Assembly: GCA_029339505.1 (NCBI GenBank)
Contig: JAQISU010000118.1
Span: 3,208,001-3,272,000, forward strand
Reading direction: 5' to 3'
Source: Unio delphinus
Taxonomy: Eukaryota; Mollusca; Bivalvia; Unionida; Unionidae
Length of the DNA: 64,000 nt
Part shown: one piece after another, positions 35,545 through 44,677 of the stretch
Layout of the letters: every line of letters begins with the position of its first letter
Numbering within the stretch: position 1 is the first letter of the stretch
Notes under the pieces: model-generated
The model's database searches: none
What the model was told of the DNA's origin: nothing
What the model saw: only the letters and a program-made list of their open reading frames with translations
Program-made: the position numbers and the translations under genes

Positions 35545-36950
35545 ATGGATGTGCAAGTATTTTTGTCGTTACCATTTTACATGGCTGTGTAAGTACTTTT
35601 GTCGTTACCATTTCACATGGATGTGCAAGTATTTTTGTCGTTACCATTTTACATGGCTGTGTAAGTACTTTTGTCGTTACCATTTCACATGGATGTGTAA
35701 TTATGTTTGTCGTTACCATTTTACATGGATGTGTAAGTATTTTTGTCGTTACCATTTCACATGGATGTGTAAGTATGTTTGTCGTTACCATTTTACATGG
35801 ATGTGTAAGTATGTTTGTCCTTACCATTTCACATGGATGTGTAAGTATGTCTGTCCTTACAATTTTACATGGATGTGTAAGTATGTTTGTCGTTACCATT
35901 TCACATGGATGTGTAAGTATGTTTGTCGTTACCATTTCACATGGATGTGTAAGTATGTTTGTCGTTACCATTTTACATGGATGTGTAAGTATGTCTGTCG
36001 TTACCATTTTACATGGATGTGTAAGTATGTTTGTCGTTACCATTTCACATGGATGTGTAAGTATGCTAGTCGTTACCATTTCACATGGATGTGTAAGTAT
36101 GTTTGTCGTTACCATTTTACATGGATGTGTAAGTATGTTTGTCGTTACCATTTTACACGGATGTGTTAGTATGTTTGTCGTTACCATTTCACATGGATGT
36201 GTAAGTATGTTTGTCGTTACCATTTCACATGGATGTGTAAGTATGTCTGTCGTTACCATTTCACATGGATGTGTAAGTATGTTTGTCGTTACCATTTCAC
36301 ATGGATGTGTAAGTATTTTTGTCGTTACCATTTTACATGGATGTGTAAGTACTTTTGTCGTTACCATTTCACATGGATGTGTAAGTATTTTTGTCGTTAC
36401 CATTTTACATGGATGTGTAAGTATGTTTGTCGTTACCATTTCACATGGATGTGTAAGTATTTTTGTCGTTACCATTTTACATGGATGTGTAAGTATGTTT
36501 GTCGTTACCATTTCACATGGATGTGTAAGTATTTTTGTCGTTACCATTTTACATGGATGTGTAAGTATGTTTGTCGTTACCATTTCACATGGATGTGTAA
36601 GTATTTTTGTCGTTACCATTTTACATGGATGTGTAAGTATTTTTTTCGTTACCATTTTACATGGATGTGTAAGTATGTTTGTCGTTACCATTTCACATGG
36701 ATGTGCAAGTATTTTTGTCGTTACCATTTTACATGGATGTGTAAGTATTTTTGTCGTTACCATTTTACATGGATGTGCAAGTATTTTTGTCGTTACTATT
36801 TTACACGGATGTGTAAGTATGTTTGTCGTTACCATTTCAGATGGATGTGTAAGTATGTTTGTCGTTACCATTTTACATGGATGTGTAAGTATGGTTGTCG
36901 TTACCATTTTACATGGATGTGTAAGTATGTTTGTCGGTACCATTTTACAT
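35545..36950. repeat. Satellite array, 36-bp unit, open in several frames
   Basis: About 39 highly uniform units of CATGGATGTGTAAGTATGTT then TGTCGTTACCATTTTA. The 36-bp length (12 codons) and absence of stops keep frames open on both strands: 503 codons minus (repeating MVTTNILTHPCK), 490 plus, and two further plus frames. Between about 36300 and 36650 two unit types (GTATTTTTG...TTTTAC and GTATGTTTG...TTTCAC) alternate, a 72-bp dimer. No promoter, signal peptide or non-repeat coding flank supports a gene. Confidence 0.95.
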
Positions 36951-37119
36951 TGATCAGGATCATACCTGTCTCGACAGTAAAGATTTGTACTTTTGTATTT
37001 GCTCTATGCACGTGCCATAAATTATTAACACTGTTCTAATTGTTCTCCGACAGCATTGCATCCTCGCTCCCTATATTCGAATCTGGTATCTATGTAGGTT
37101 TTGATACTGTATATGTTCG

Positions 37120-37700
37120 TAGTAGCTGCTAAATTGCTGTGTCCATACCTTACGATAGTTTCCCTTGGAGGCTCTGGTCAGATCAATTGTGAACAAACTA
37201 CATGGTCATGGGTGACCTACGCGAATTCATATCGAAAATCATCCCAGGAATACTCGACAGCTGACCAAGTCCAATGAATATTTTGAAGGTCTTTTGTGAC
37301 CATGCCACGAAACTTCATCAGCATGTTGCAGCTGTCTCGGATCAAATTAGTTGTTGTACCGTTATATCACATAGATCACGTCTTTACTTTGCTGTGGGCC
37401 TCGGAAATATTTGTATGGGTTTTTTCATGTGTTTAAACATAACATCATAGCACAGAACAAAATTATCGGAGCTGGGTTTAATCTCATCAATGGCGGAAGC
37501 TTCGTTAAGTGTAGAAAAGAAATCAGAAGTATATGTAGAAGCTTTGCAATTTGTCAATGCCGCAAGCGATTTCGTCAAATGCGTGAGTACGTGATACCAT
37601 CGTTGGTCGTCAATAATCAAAGTGAGAGCTGAATTATGAAATATATCAACGAGCATGGGTGGTCTGGCTTTGCATGAGCAGAAAAGTCAATGACGGTAAG
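37120..37700 (-). pseudogene. Packaging ATPase, diverged remnant (fragment D)
   Basis: The minus strand shows scattered similarity to the intact ATPase at 51375-52046: VIDFSA near the start, NFVLCYDVM in place of the Walker B region NLVVYDDIM, KDVIYV then IRDSCNML. Several stops and frame changes intervene, and the Walker A segment is not recognisable. It is far more diverged than copies A-C, so it is an older insertion. It is followed by a PLA2-like remnant on the plus strand, the inverse of the arrangement at the right end of copy B. Confidence 0.65.
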
Positions 37701-37728
37701 TTGGTAACTTTTCTGTATTCGTGATGCC

Positions 37729-38195
37729 ATGTTCAATGTCACTCGTTGTATAAACATTCTTACCTTTATATTGTATACGATGCTTCATGAAACTTGGGCT
37801 ACAAATCAAACTCGTGTTCAAACAATTGCTGTTCGAACTGCGGTGGCTAAAACTGTGGTGTCCAATGTTGTTTTACATCTGTGGGTGAACGTTAATCGCG
37901 GTCAAGTTAATGAGGCTACACTGGATACCATGGAGCAGACACTTCAGTGAACACAAATCTTTCTGGATACAAATCTTGCGGGCCTGGGACACAGCTGGAT
38001 ATGCCATGTGATCCCAACAACAGACCGAAGATAGGGGAAGAATCTGTAAATCGATTTGATGCACCAACTGACATCTGTGCATGTCACCATACCGATAGAT
38101 CTCATCCATCACTCGGAGAACGAATTGCCAGATTGATCATCAAAAAGAGGTATGAAAGCTACGACTACACTTTTAGGAAGACTTCCACTAATTGA
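37729..38195 (+). pseudogene. DUF5679-PLA2-like protein, diverged remnant (fragment D)
   Basis: The frame at 37947-38195 reads LSGYKSCGPGTQLDM, GEESVNRFD and ICACHH. It aligns with the viral phospholipase A2 segment at 50831-51166 (LPGYSYCGPGTRLD, GEEPINAID, LHDIAY). The catalytic HD pair is lost. The upstream frame from 37729 lies where the zinc-ribbon part should be but is too decayed to confirm. It is divergent from the ATPase remnant, as in copy B. Confidence 0.55.
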
Positions 38196-38302
38196 AAGTT
38201 AGGTAAAATGTTATGTATATTTAAACTGCGTTTTTTGTAAGTATTTTGTTTGTATAATATACAACAAATAATTGTATTTTGGACGAAACTGTGTCCGAAA
38301 TC

Positions 38303-38671
38303 AGATTCTTTTCCAGTAATCGATTTTATTCTACGCGCGAATTCATTATTGATTTGTTCGATTTGGTATGACCCTGTTGGTATCGAAACGACGTTCCAGT
38401 CTGGAGTTCCGTCGGGTTTATTCTTATTTGCAAACACAAAAGAATTATTCGGTTGTTGACCACCAAATGATTTTGATCTGATATTAGGCCAACTGTGATA
38501 CATTCGTAGTTTTGCTAGCGCTATCTCCTTCACTGGGACCGGAGAGGGGAAATTCACACTGAATTCTGGATTCGTTGATGTTATTGATATCATGCTTGTT
38601 TGTACTGGGTTCGTGTTCTCCACTATTCGTTGAAGTAATTCCTGCGGTGTTGTCATTGTTATTATACTCAT
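38303..38671 (-). pseudogene. Penton-like/minor capsid protein, copy B (truncated)
   Basis: About 123 N-terminal residues match the protein at 54053-55420 (MSIITMTT start, FSVNFPSPVPVKEIALAKLR, IPTGSYQIEQINNEFARRIK). At about 38303 the similarity ends abruptly and the frame runs into unrelated sequence to a stop at 38165. This is the left breakpoint of copy B; about 330 residues and the left terminal repeat are missing, replaced by fragment D. Confidence 0.8.
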
Positions 38672-38870
38672 GATTTATTTCTAATTTTGGTATCGAGGAA
38701 TCATAAATACTGACCATCACTGAGAACTCACAATCTGGTAATGTTGATATTATTGAGATCATTTTGTTTTTTGGGTTCGTTTTTTCTAATTCCATCGGTG
38801 TTGTCATTGTTATTATATTCATGTTGTCGCTCTAATTTCGATATCGCGGAATCAAAAATACTGACCATCG
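38640..38870. repeat. Duplicated TM-gene end/penton-gene start, copy B
   Basis: The stretch encoding EFSxMVSI-DS-I-KLE in one frame and M-IITMTTP-EL in another occurs twice about 150 bp apart (near 38810-38870 and 38645-38715). Copy C has it once, so B carries a local tandem duplication. Confidence 0.65.
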
Positions 38871-39273
38871 CTGAGAATTCACTATCTGATATAATTGTAT
38901 TATCGAGTGACGACGATATCATCAATGATAATTGCGAGTATGCGGTTGATGCAATATGAAATTGAAGTAAGTAATTCTGCAGTTTACTCTGGCTGCATGA
39001 TGATATCTTTTTTGCTATCCCGGTTGATATACCCCCGATTGTAGCCACCGCAGAAATGCAAATTGGAACTACGACCGGGGCAATCATTGTAACCGATGCA
39101 AGTATTATTCCGGCGCCAGCGAGAACGCTTGACACCGAGTACATAGTAATATCAATTGCGGTGATTCTTCGTCGGTATTTTTTCATTTTTATTTGATACT
39201 TCTCAGTGAGGGTTTTGAGTCTATTCTGAAATTCTCTGACCTGATCATAGCGACATTGAGTTGATGAAATCAT
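38728..39273 (-). CDS. Two-helix membrane protein, copy B
   Basis: Protein of 181 residues. The N-terminal third is charged and helical (RYDQVREFQNRLKTLTEKY, then KMKKYRRR). Two adjacent long hydrophobic segments follow (about residues 43-87, SVLAGAGIILASVTMIA and VVVPICISAVATIGGI), then an amphipathic helix and an Asn-rich tail. Such a hairpin of membrane segments suits an internal viral membrane or lytic protein; no named family is certain. It lies between the fibre-like and penton-like genes, and its C-terminal frame overlaps a duplicated copy of the penton gene's start. Confidence 0.7.
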   Translation of the reverse strand: MISSTQCRYDQVREFQNRLKTLTEKYQIKMKKYRRRITAIDITMYSVSSVLAGAGIILASVTMIAPVVVPICISAVATIGGISTGIAKKISSCSQSKLQNYLLQFHIASTAYSQLSLMISSSLDNTIISDSEFSAMVSIFDSAISKLERQHEYNNNDNTDGIRKNEPKKQNDLNNINITRL

Positions 39274-39283
39274 TGTTATTTTA

Positions 39284-39299
39284 AAAACGCTAGCGTTTT
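39284..39299. promoter_or_regulatory. Intergenic palindrome AAAACGCTAGCGTTTT
   Basis: Perfect 16-bp palindrome, followed by CAATTG, 10 bp before the start of the membrane-protein gene. The same core recurs at 43317-43330, 55887-55898, decayed at 59447-59455, and within the polymerase gene at 48679-48694. Confidence 0.55.
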
Positions 39300-39336
39300 C
39301 AATTGTGAAATCCGAACGATTTTTCTTTCAATTTAG

Positions 39337-40377
39337 TTATTTACTTAAATCCGCTACGAATTCCACATACCATGATACCGAATTTCCAGTCAAATTTTTA
39401 TCAGTAGATGTTATAGTGAACTTTTCAGATGTATCCTTGTCGATGATCGTTGAAATCGTATTGTTGACCCCGGATGAACTCGACGATGATATATTAAATT
39501 GAGTCAATGGTGTTACTAGTGTTAATCGATAAATACCGTTAACGGTTGCAGTGATATCTAATTTGTTGTTTGAAGGTGTCCACGCAAATGATCCATGTTG
39601 GATTGTATATGCTACGTTGTTGGTTCTATCATGAGGGATTTTTGTTTTTTCAATGATTGTTATCATCCTCGAAAATTCACCTTTGACGGCTTCGATGAAG
39701 TTTTTCGTCTCATCGATGGATTTTTTAATATCAGGGAGTTTTATTTCAATTTTATCCAACTGGGTTCCAATAAATTTATCAATGATATTTCTACGAAAAA
39801 CTGAAAACTGTTTTCCGTTTTCTTCAATTCTAGATTCAAGTGTTGTTAGTACAAACACAGAATTGTTTAACTCATCGTTGAGAGTTTTTAATCGATCTGT
39901 AATCGTCGAAACGAGTACACCCGGTTTGAGTTTACCCTGATCGGAAAATAGCGCGATAGTATTCTCGATTGCGTTTCGTTGTTTAACTAAAATATCATCC
40001 AACGACACATCACTGGATTTCAATTTACCCTGATCGGAAAATAGCGCGATAGTATTCTCGATTGCGTTTCGTTGTTTAACTAAAATATCATCCAGAGAAA
40101 TATTACTGGTTTTCAATTTACCCTGATCCGAAAATAACGCAACGGTGTTCTCGATTGCGTTTTGTTGTTTAACTAAAATATCATCCAACGACACATCACT
40201 AGATTTCAATTTACCCTGTTTGTCTTGAAATACAACTATTTCATTTGGATCAACATTTGTTAAGTTCAACGTCTCAGCTATTTCATCTTTGATTAGTTTT
40301 TTTACATCCTTGACAGAATCAGGTGGTGCAGTGCCATCGGGTTTGGGTTTCAAAGATCTCCCCCAAATATCAATCAT
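39337..40377 (-). CDS. Fibre-like trimeric repeat protein, copy B
   Basis: Intact protein of 346 residues. After a 50-residue N-terminus come three near-identical 31-residue repeats (unit contains SLDDILVKQRNAIENT and LFSDQGKLK), then a long helical region (about residues 155-250) with coiled-coil character and a beta-rich Ser/Thr/Asn-rich C-terminus (about residues 255-346; NGIYRLTLVTPLTQFNIS). Repeat shaft plus coiled coil plus beta-rich head is the layout of viral fibres, so a receptor-binding spike is inferred. It sits between protease and membrane-protein genes. The copy in C has lost the head. Confidence 0.6.
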   Translation of the reverse strand: MIDIWGRSLKPKPDGTAPPDSVKDVKKLIKDEIAETLNLTNVDPNEIVVFQDKQGKLKSSDVSLDDILVKQQNAIENTVALFSDQGKLKTSNISLDDILVKQRNAIENTIALFSDQGKLKSSDVSLDDILVKQRNAIENTIALFSDQGKLKPGVLVSTITDRLKTLNDELNNSVFVLTTLESRIEENGKQFSVFRRNIIDKFIGTQLDKIEIKLPDIKKSIDETKNFIEAVKGEFSRMITIIEKTKIPHDRTNNVAYTIQHGSFAWTPSNNKLDITATVNGIYRLTLVTPLTQFNISSSSSSGVNNTISTIIDKDTSEKFTITSTDKNLTGNSVSWYVEFVADLSK

Positions 40378-40401
40378 GTTATTGTAAAACTCTTTCTCTC
40401 T

Positions 40402-40811
40402 CTAAAATCGTTTCGATTTCCAGCGATTACTAGTGTATTCATTAACGACAACATGTGGTGGTTTTCGGCTTGGGTTACTCAAGGAGTTAGAAATAGCGTC
40501 AAGGACATTTAATACTTCGCTGCCACATATTGGTGGGTCATTCATTTGTTGTGTTGGTAGCGTAGAATACCAAGTCTTCATTGGAAGGGTTTTTATATAC
40601 CGCATAAACTCTTTTGGTGGGGCTAAACAATCCCACGTGGATCAATAGCGTATGCAACCCAGTGAGTTCCAGGTCCGGTGCTGTTATCTAAATTAATGAT
40701 TCCGGTTTCAACGCTGTTTGGTTGATGTGGTAATTGATCTTTCATAAAGACACCTCTGAAGTTTTTAATCGCTAGTTTTTTAGCAGCATCCATTAAATCA
40801 AAATTGGACAT
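40402..40811 (-). pseudogene. Adenain-like cysteine protease, copy B (catalytic deletion)
   Basis: Homologous to 56945-57367. The His-containing GTHWVAYAIDP block and the Cys-containing PPICGSEVLN block remain, but relative to copy C a 17-bp stretch at about 40622 that encodes the Asp-containing FDSYG segment is missing, shifting the frame and removing the predicted catalytic acidic residue. This copy cannot make active protease. The start used here is the ATG of MSNFDLMDAAKK, shared with C; an open frame continues upstream through 45-bp repeats to 40922. Confidence 0.85.
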
Positions 40812-40831
40812 AGGAATCTTCGATTCCTCAA

Positions 40832-41343
40832 TTAATAAATCGTTCCTGGTAGTCTTAGACCCTTTCCGCTGTACCACGAATACGGGGTCCCTGGTAGTCT
40901 TAGACCCTTTCCGCTGTACCACGAATACAGGGTTCCTGGTAGTCTTAGACCCTTTCCCTTTTTTTTATATCCTTTCCCAGTTGCTTTCTTTAGTGCCATT
41001 CCTGCTGCAGTACCAACGGCTCCTAACGCTGCCGCTTTAGCCACCGCTGGGGCTGCTGCTGCAATCAATGCTGGAATCGCAGCTAACAACGGAAATATAC
41101 CGCCTGTTTTAATCATATTTTTGATAGCAGCCGCAGAGAGAGAGTAATCTGAACACCTTTTTTGGCTGCAAGTGCATCATTGAAATGTTTCACCTGACGA
41201 GTTGTCAGCGATAGTTTATTTGCACCACCAGTCATTTGGTTGGGTTTCAACGTGATTGTGGTTCCACATTTTTTAGCTGATTCCGATTGCAATTTTTTTA
41301 ATTGAATGGGAGTTAACGCAACACTAATAACACTATATGACAT
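40832..41343 (-). pseudogene. pX/pVI-like virion protein, copy B (frameshifted)
   Basis: Homologous to 57406-57945. Two open segments (41113-41343 and 40832-41116) are out of phase because an AG-dinucleotide run at about 41132-41143 is 2 bp longer than in C. The N-terminal part has the polinton-type SVALTPIQLKKLQ and LTTRQ motifs. The C-terminal part is an Ala-rich hydrophobic helix, a basic GKGYKKKGKG patch and 45-bp-repeat-encoded GLRLPGTPYSWYSG units. Confidence 0.8.
40835..40970. repeat. 45-bp coding tandem repeats, copy B
   Basis: Three units of CCTGGTAGTCTTAGACCCTT then TCCGCTGTACCACGAATACGGGG-type sequence encode GLRLPGTPYSWYSGK repeats of the pX/pVI-like frame. A second minus-strand frame (QRKGSKTTR units) is also open. 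Confidence 0.85.
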
Positions 41344-41383
41344 TATACATAATTGATTGATTCTAAATCGTTTACAATTTCAA

Positions 41384-42793
41384 TTACATGTTTTCCACTG
41401 GGGCATCTACCACTCTCATTCTTCCACCAACACCTTCAAGTAGCATTGATTTATCACTGAGAATGACAGCAACCGCTCTATAATTAGCAATAGCACCACG
41501 AGTCACATTAGCTCTAAAGTGTTTATCAACAACAGATTGTCTCATCAAATCGAGATGTTCCAGTGAGAAGTAATAGATCGGATACAGATTTTTAAAATCA
41601 TATTGTGATATTTGCAAACCAGTATCGACATTTTGATCGCGTGCCATAAATGACAACAGACGATGATAAACTCGTGCAATATGATTTTCTGTGTAATTAA
41701 GTTGAATATCCTCGGATGGTTCCTGCTGGCCGTTTATTCTCAGTGAGACGTCTTTCACACCTAACTGATCAAATATCATATGGCTGGAGAGTTGATTGCC
41801 AACTCGTGTGTTATCCTGTAACGCAATAAATATATGACGTGGCGCAGCAACACCTTGTTTTGATGCTAGATTCCACGTGAATAACCCGTTGATATTTGAT
41901 TGTTTAACATCTGAACTCACGGTTAGCCAACTCAACAACGACTTTCCTCCTTGGTCCATAAATGATAGTAATCGTTCTTCTGCGGTGATTGTTGTAGTCA
42001 ACACTGGCATCCACAATGATATTTTTGTTAAATTGACTTTACCGGCATCAGCATTGGGATTTGCAGCATCTGCTGGAATCCTCCAGATTGCGTCATTATC
42101 ATCACTCTTTCGTACAAGCGATACTGTATGCTTCGCCCCGTAGATAACTTTTCTGACGTTTCTACAGAATCCAAATATGTGATGCAGTGGAATCGCGCAT
42201 GAAAATGATTTACGCGCTCCTTGCAACATTGAGTTTCGTGTTGCAGCTCCTAGATTGAAATTAGCATCGTTGTTTATAATCATATTCTCGACATCAGCAT
42301 CACTATTATCACGTTTTTTTGGTCGTCTTACAACAAATGGATTTCCTCCAGCGGTATTCTTACCATCTTTTGCAAACATCATAGAGGGTCCTGCTGATCT
42401 TGTATAATCATCAGAATATCTCGCTAAGCCGATTATTGTTGTAGCCACATTAACATCGCGATCTATGGACTCAATTTCTTTTCCATCAATGAGATATCTA
42501 GCACTCTCAAATAACGCCATAATACCATTATTGACAAAACCGACTTGAGTACCATCTGGATACGGTGCTGGTACAGCAGGAGTATCATCAGCTGTTACAA
42601 GTTCTCCTTCTACTTCAATAAACGCTTCACAGGGCAAAAAGTATTTACTGGTATCATGGACTTGAAGTTCAATTCTTGCTCGACTATTTGAGTCTATGGC
42701 ATGATAGGCGTAATATTGATAATCGCGTACAGAATCATCCTTGCGAACTGGGGCATGTATATCAAACGCTGGATCAGGTGACTGTTTGAACAT
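41384..42793 (-). CDS. Major capsid protein (double jelly-roll type), copy B
   Basis: Intact protein of 469 residues, collinear with 57990-59399 and differing at about 36 positions by eye (about 92% identical). Length and position beside adenain-like protease, packaging ATPase and PolB fit the hexon-like double jelly-roll capsid proteins of Maverick/Polinton and adintovirus elements. Beta-strand-like segments such as RIELQVHDTSKYFLPCEAFI and the SFSCAIPLHHIFGFCRNVRK stretch, where the first barrel probably ends, are conserved between copies. The fold is inferred from context and length, not demonstrated. It is uninterrupted although polymerase and integrase in the same copy are broken. Confidence 0.78.
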   Translation of the reverse strand: MFKQSPDPAFDIHAPVRKDDSVRDYQYYAYHAIDSNSRARIELQVHDTSKYFLPCEAFIEVEGELVTADDTPAVPAPYPDGTQVGFVNNGIMALFESARYLIDGKEIESIDRDVNVATTIIGLARYSDDYTRSAGPSMMFAKDGKNTAGGNPFVVRRPKKRDNSDADVENMIINNDANFNLGAATRNSMLQGARKSFSCAIPLHHIFGFCRNVRKVIYGAKHTVSLVRKSDDNDAIWRIPADAANPNADAGKVNLTKISLWMPVLTTTITAEERLLSFMDQGGKSLLSWLTVSSDVKQSNINGLFTWNLASKQGVAAPRHIFIALQDNTRVGNQLSSHMIFDQLGVKDVSLRINGQQEPSEDIQLNYTENHIARVYHRLLSFMARDQNVDTGLQISQYDFKNLYPIYYFSLEHLDLMRQSVVDKHFRANVTRGAIANYRAVAVILSDKSMLLEGVGGRMRVVDAPVENM

Positions 42794-42847
42794 TTTATTC
42801 TATTTATCAGAGTCTAAATAGTGAAATCGTAAACGATTTTTCCATTT

Positions 42848-43285
42848 TCATCGTCGTAGTTTTTTAAAGCCACTTCCTGCTATCATATTTGCAATATTGC
42901 TTTGGTCGGGGGTTAAAGCCATCGACGCTAATTTTTCGTCTACTGCGTTATTTATAATTCTACTAACACTTGCAGGCATTTCCGCTGTAGATGGAAATGG
43001 TACCGGTTTCTTTTTTCGTCTCACTAATGATGTTAATTTATTCTTCGCAGTTGAAAACGCTTTTCCAGCAAAATCTCCAACAGCACTAATAGCCTTATCA
43101 CGAATAACATCAATGGCTTTTATTCCTAGTTGTTTAGCCAACGGCATCACTTTTGGAGCCATTCTCGCAAATAACCCTGCAATGGTATTGCCTAAACCAT
43201 CTCCGTAGTATGCTCTATAAACCGGAAACCGTGAATTAACTACGTAGACGGGGGTTGGTTTATCATGATTGTAGTGTATGATCAT
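42848..43285 (-). CDS. Small virion-associated protein (pVI/pX-like), copy B
   Basis: Protein of 145 residues with the MIIHYNHDKPT start, the GDGLGNTIAGLFARMAPKVM segment, an amphipathic helix (IRDKAISAVGDFAGKAF), a basic patch (RRKKKP) and a C-terminal IAGSGFKK tail. Intact in A, B and C, implying selection until recently. The Gly-rich start followed by amphipathic helices resembles minor proteins that coat or disrupt membranes in adenovirus-like virions; that role is inferred. Confidence 0.7.
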   Translation of the reverse strand: MIIHYNHDKPTPVYVVNSRFPVYRAYYGDGLGNTIAGLFARMAPKVMPLAKQLGIKAIDVIRDKAISAVGDFAGKAFSTAKNKLTSLVRRKKKPVPFPSTAEMPASVSRIINNAVDEKLASMALTPDQSNIANMIAGSGFKKLRR

Positions 43286-43316
43286 TATTTGAAATCAGAA
43301 ACCATTTTTCAATTGG

Positions 43317-43330
43317 AAACGCTAGCGTTT
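43317..43330. promoter_or_regulatory. Intergenic palindrome AAACGCTAGCGTTT
   Basis: Perfect 14-bp palindrome between the internal protein gene and the small virion protein gene of copy B. The equivalent site in copy C (about 59914-59929, AAAACAATAGTGTTTT) keeps only the outer arms. Confidence 0.5.
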
Positions 43331-43347
43331 TTATTCAGTCCCGGTGA

Positions 43348-44382
43348 TTAATCACTGTGATAATCCTCCACTAACTCGTCAATGAAATCTCGATATGTGC
43401 TGATATCCATGATACCACCCTGAAATAATCGTCTACAGATATCAGCTGCTTCATTAATTATTTCCGGTGAGTTATTTCCAGTTCGGAACCCTCCTACAAG
43501 AACCTCTAATCGTGATATATCATTGATAACACTACCAGGACAGAAACCCGAAGAGTTTCCAACTAAACCACTGCCTGAAAATCCTTTGGTTTTATCAGTG
43601 ATACCGGTTGCACCTTTTTCATGATCAGCTTCTCTCGTTATTTTCATCGGTTGGGGGGATTGTGTTATATCAATAAATTTTGATTGTTCTGGTAGTCTAA
43701 GAAATCCGGTATCCGATTGCTCCCCTATAGATGATTCAGCTTTTTTTATTGCTGCCATATATTCCTGAAATGTTTTATCATCTCCTTTTGCTTGAGAGGA
43801 ACCTGATAGTATACGATATAACCCCCTATACCAATCTTTTTTAGGGGGAAGATTATAATCATCGTAAATATATTTTCTTCTCTGATGAAAACTCCTAGTG
43901 ACAAATTGGGCTAATTCTTCCATAGAATCAAATTTTTTATTTCTCAATTCATCTAATTTACCGGGAAGAAGTTTTTCATTGAATGCAACTCGTCCAATAG
44001 TAGTAGTATCCTCCCCTTCTTCTTGAAATTCGGGTGGGGGGATATCTTCTTGAAGTTCTCGTTGTTGTTCTGAAGCGGTTGATATATCCTGAGGAAGTGT
44101 TTTCAATGATTTTTTTGTTTGTTTAGTTCTTTTTGCTATTTTTTCTAACACAGGAAGAAAAGACTCTTCTTGTTTTTTTCCTTCTTCAGAGATTGTTGAC
44201 ACTATCTGTTTCGTTGCTGTGGTTACTGGTTTAAACAATTCTTCAGACCCCACAGCAAAATCAGTTTGTAAACTCTGTCGTTGTTGCAGTTTATTCCTGA
44301 CAGAGTCTCGAATTGGTCTAAATTTCTTGATTGCATCAAGTCGTTCACGAGCCAATCGGGTCGTTAATGCTTCATTGACCAT
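43348..44382 (-). CDS. Charged internal virion protein, copy B
   Basis: About 344 residues from the ATG of MVNEALTTRLARERL, the start shared by copies A and C; the frame stays open 11 codons further upstream. The N-terminal 130 residues are strongly charged and helical (LDAIKKFRPIRDSVRNKL, QQRQSLQTDF), the middle is Glu/Gln-rich, and the conserved C-terminus has SRLEVLVGG, NNSPEIINEAADICRRLF and YRDFIDEL. No domain is recognised. Its place in the virion block and coiled character suggest a scaffold or core protein. Copies A and C are frameshifted. Confidence 0.65.
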   Translation of the reverse strand: MVNEALTTRLARERLDAIKKFRPIRDSVRNKLQQRQSLQTDFAVGSEELFKPVTTATKQIVSTISEEGKKQEESFLPVLEKIAKRTKQTKKSLKTLPQDISTASEQQRELQEDIPPPEFQEEGEDTTTIGRVAFNEKLLPGKLDELRNKKFDSMEELAQFVTRSFHQRRKYIYDDYNLPPKKDWYRGLYRILSGSSQAKGDDKTFQEYMAAIKKAESSIGEQSDTGFLRLPEQSKFIDITQSPQPMKITREADHEKGATGITDKTKGFSGSGLVGNSSGFCPGSVINDISRLEVLVGGFRTGNNSPEIINEAADICRRLFQGGIMDISTYRDFIDELVEDYHSD

Positions 44383-44485
44383 TATTTGAAATCGCAAACA
44401 ATTTTTCAATTGCAAAACAATTTTTCAATCCGACCTAACACCACCGTGCAAGTGTTATTTCATCCTATAACAGCTTCGTTCATCG

Positions 44486-44540
44486 ATGGCGAAAGTGTCA
44501 TAATTGTATATAAATAATTAAATACTGACACTTTCGCCAT
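44486..44540. promoter_or_regulatory. Conserved 15-bp inverted repeat around a TATA-like loop, copy B
   Basis: Arms ATGGCGAAAGTGTCA (44486-44500) and TGACACTTTCGCCAT (44526-44540) are perfect complements. The 25-bp centre contains TTGTATATAAAT, read as TTTATATAC on the minus strand. It lies about 100 bp upstream of the minus-strand internal protein gene and could be its promoter, a regulator-binding dyad or an origin-like hairpin. Confidence 0.6.
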
Positions 44541-44677
44541 TCTATTTTTGATCAATCCGAACCAGCCATCAATTTTTTATTCACTGATTTCAACAGTTTT
44601 AATCAAAAAATGCTAAAAAAAAATTAAAATCTCTATGAGGGACGGTCACAATAAAATAATGATAAATGGTCGGTCAA

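Noticed and set aside
35432..36943. A 503-codon minus-strand open frame and similar plus-strand frames
   Set aside because: They are produced by a 36-bp stop-free satellite; frames are open on both strands at once, with no non-repeat coding flank.
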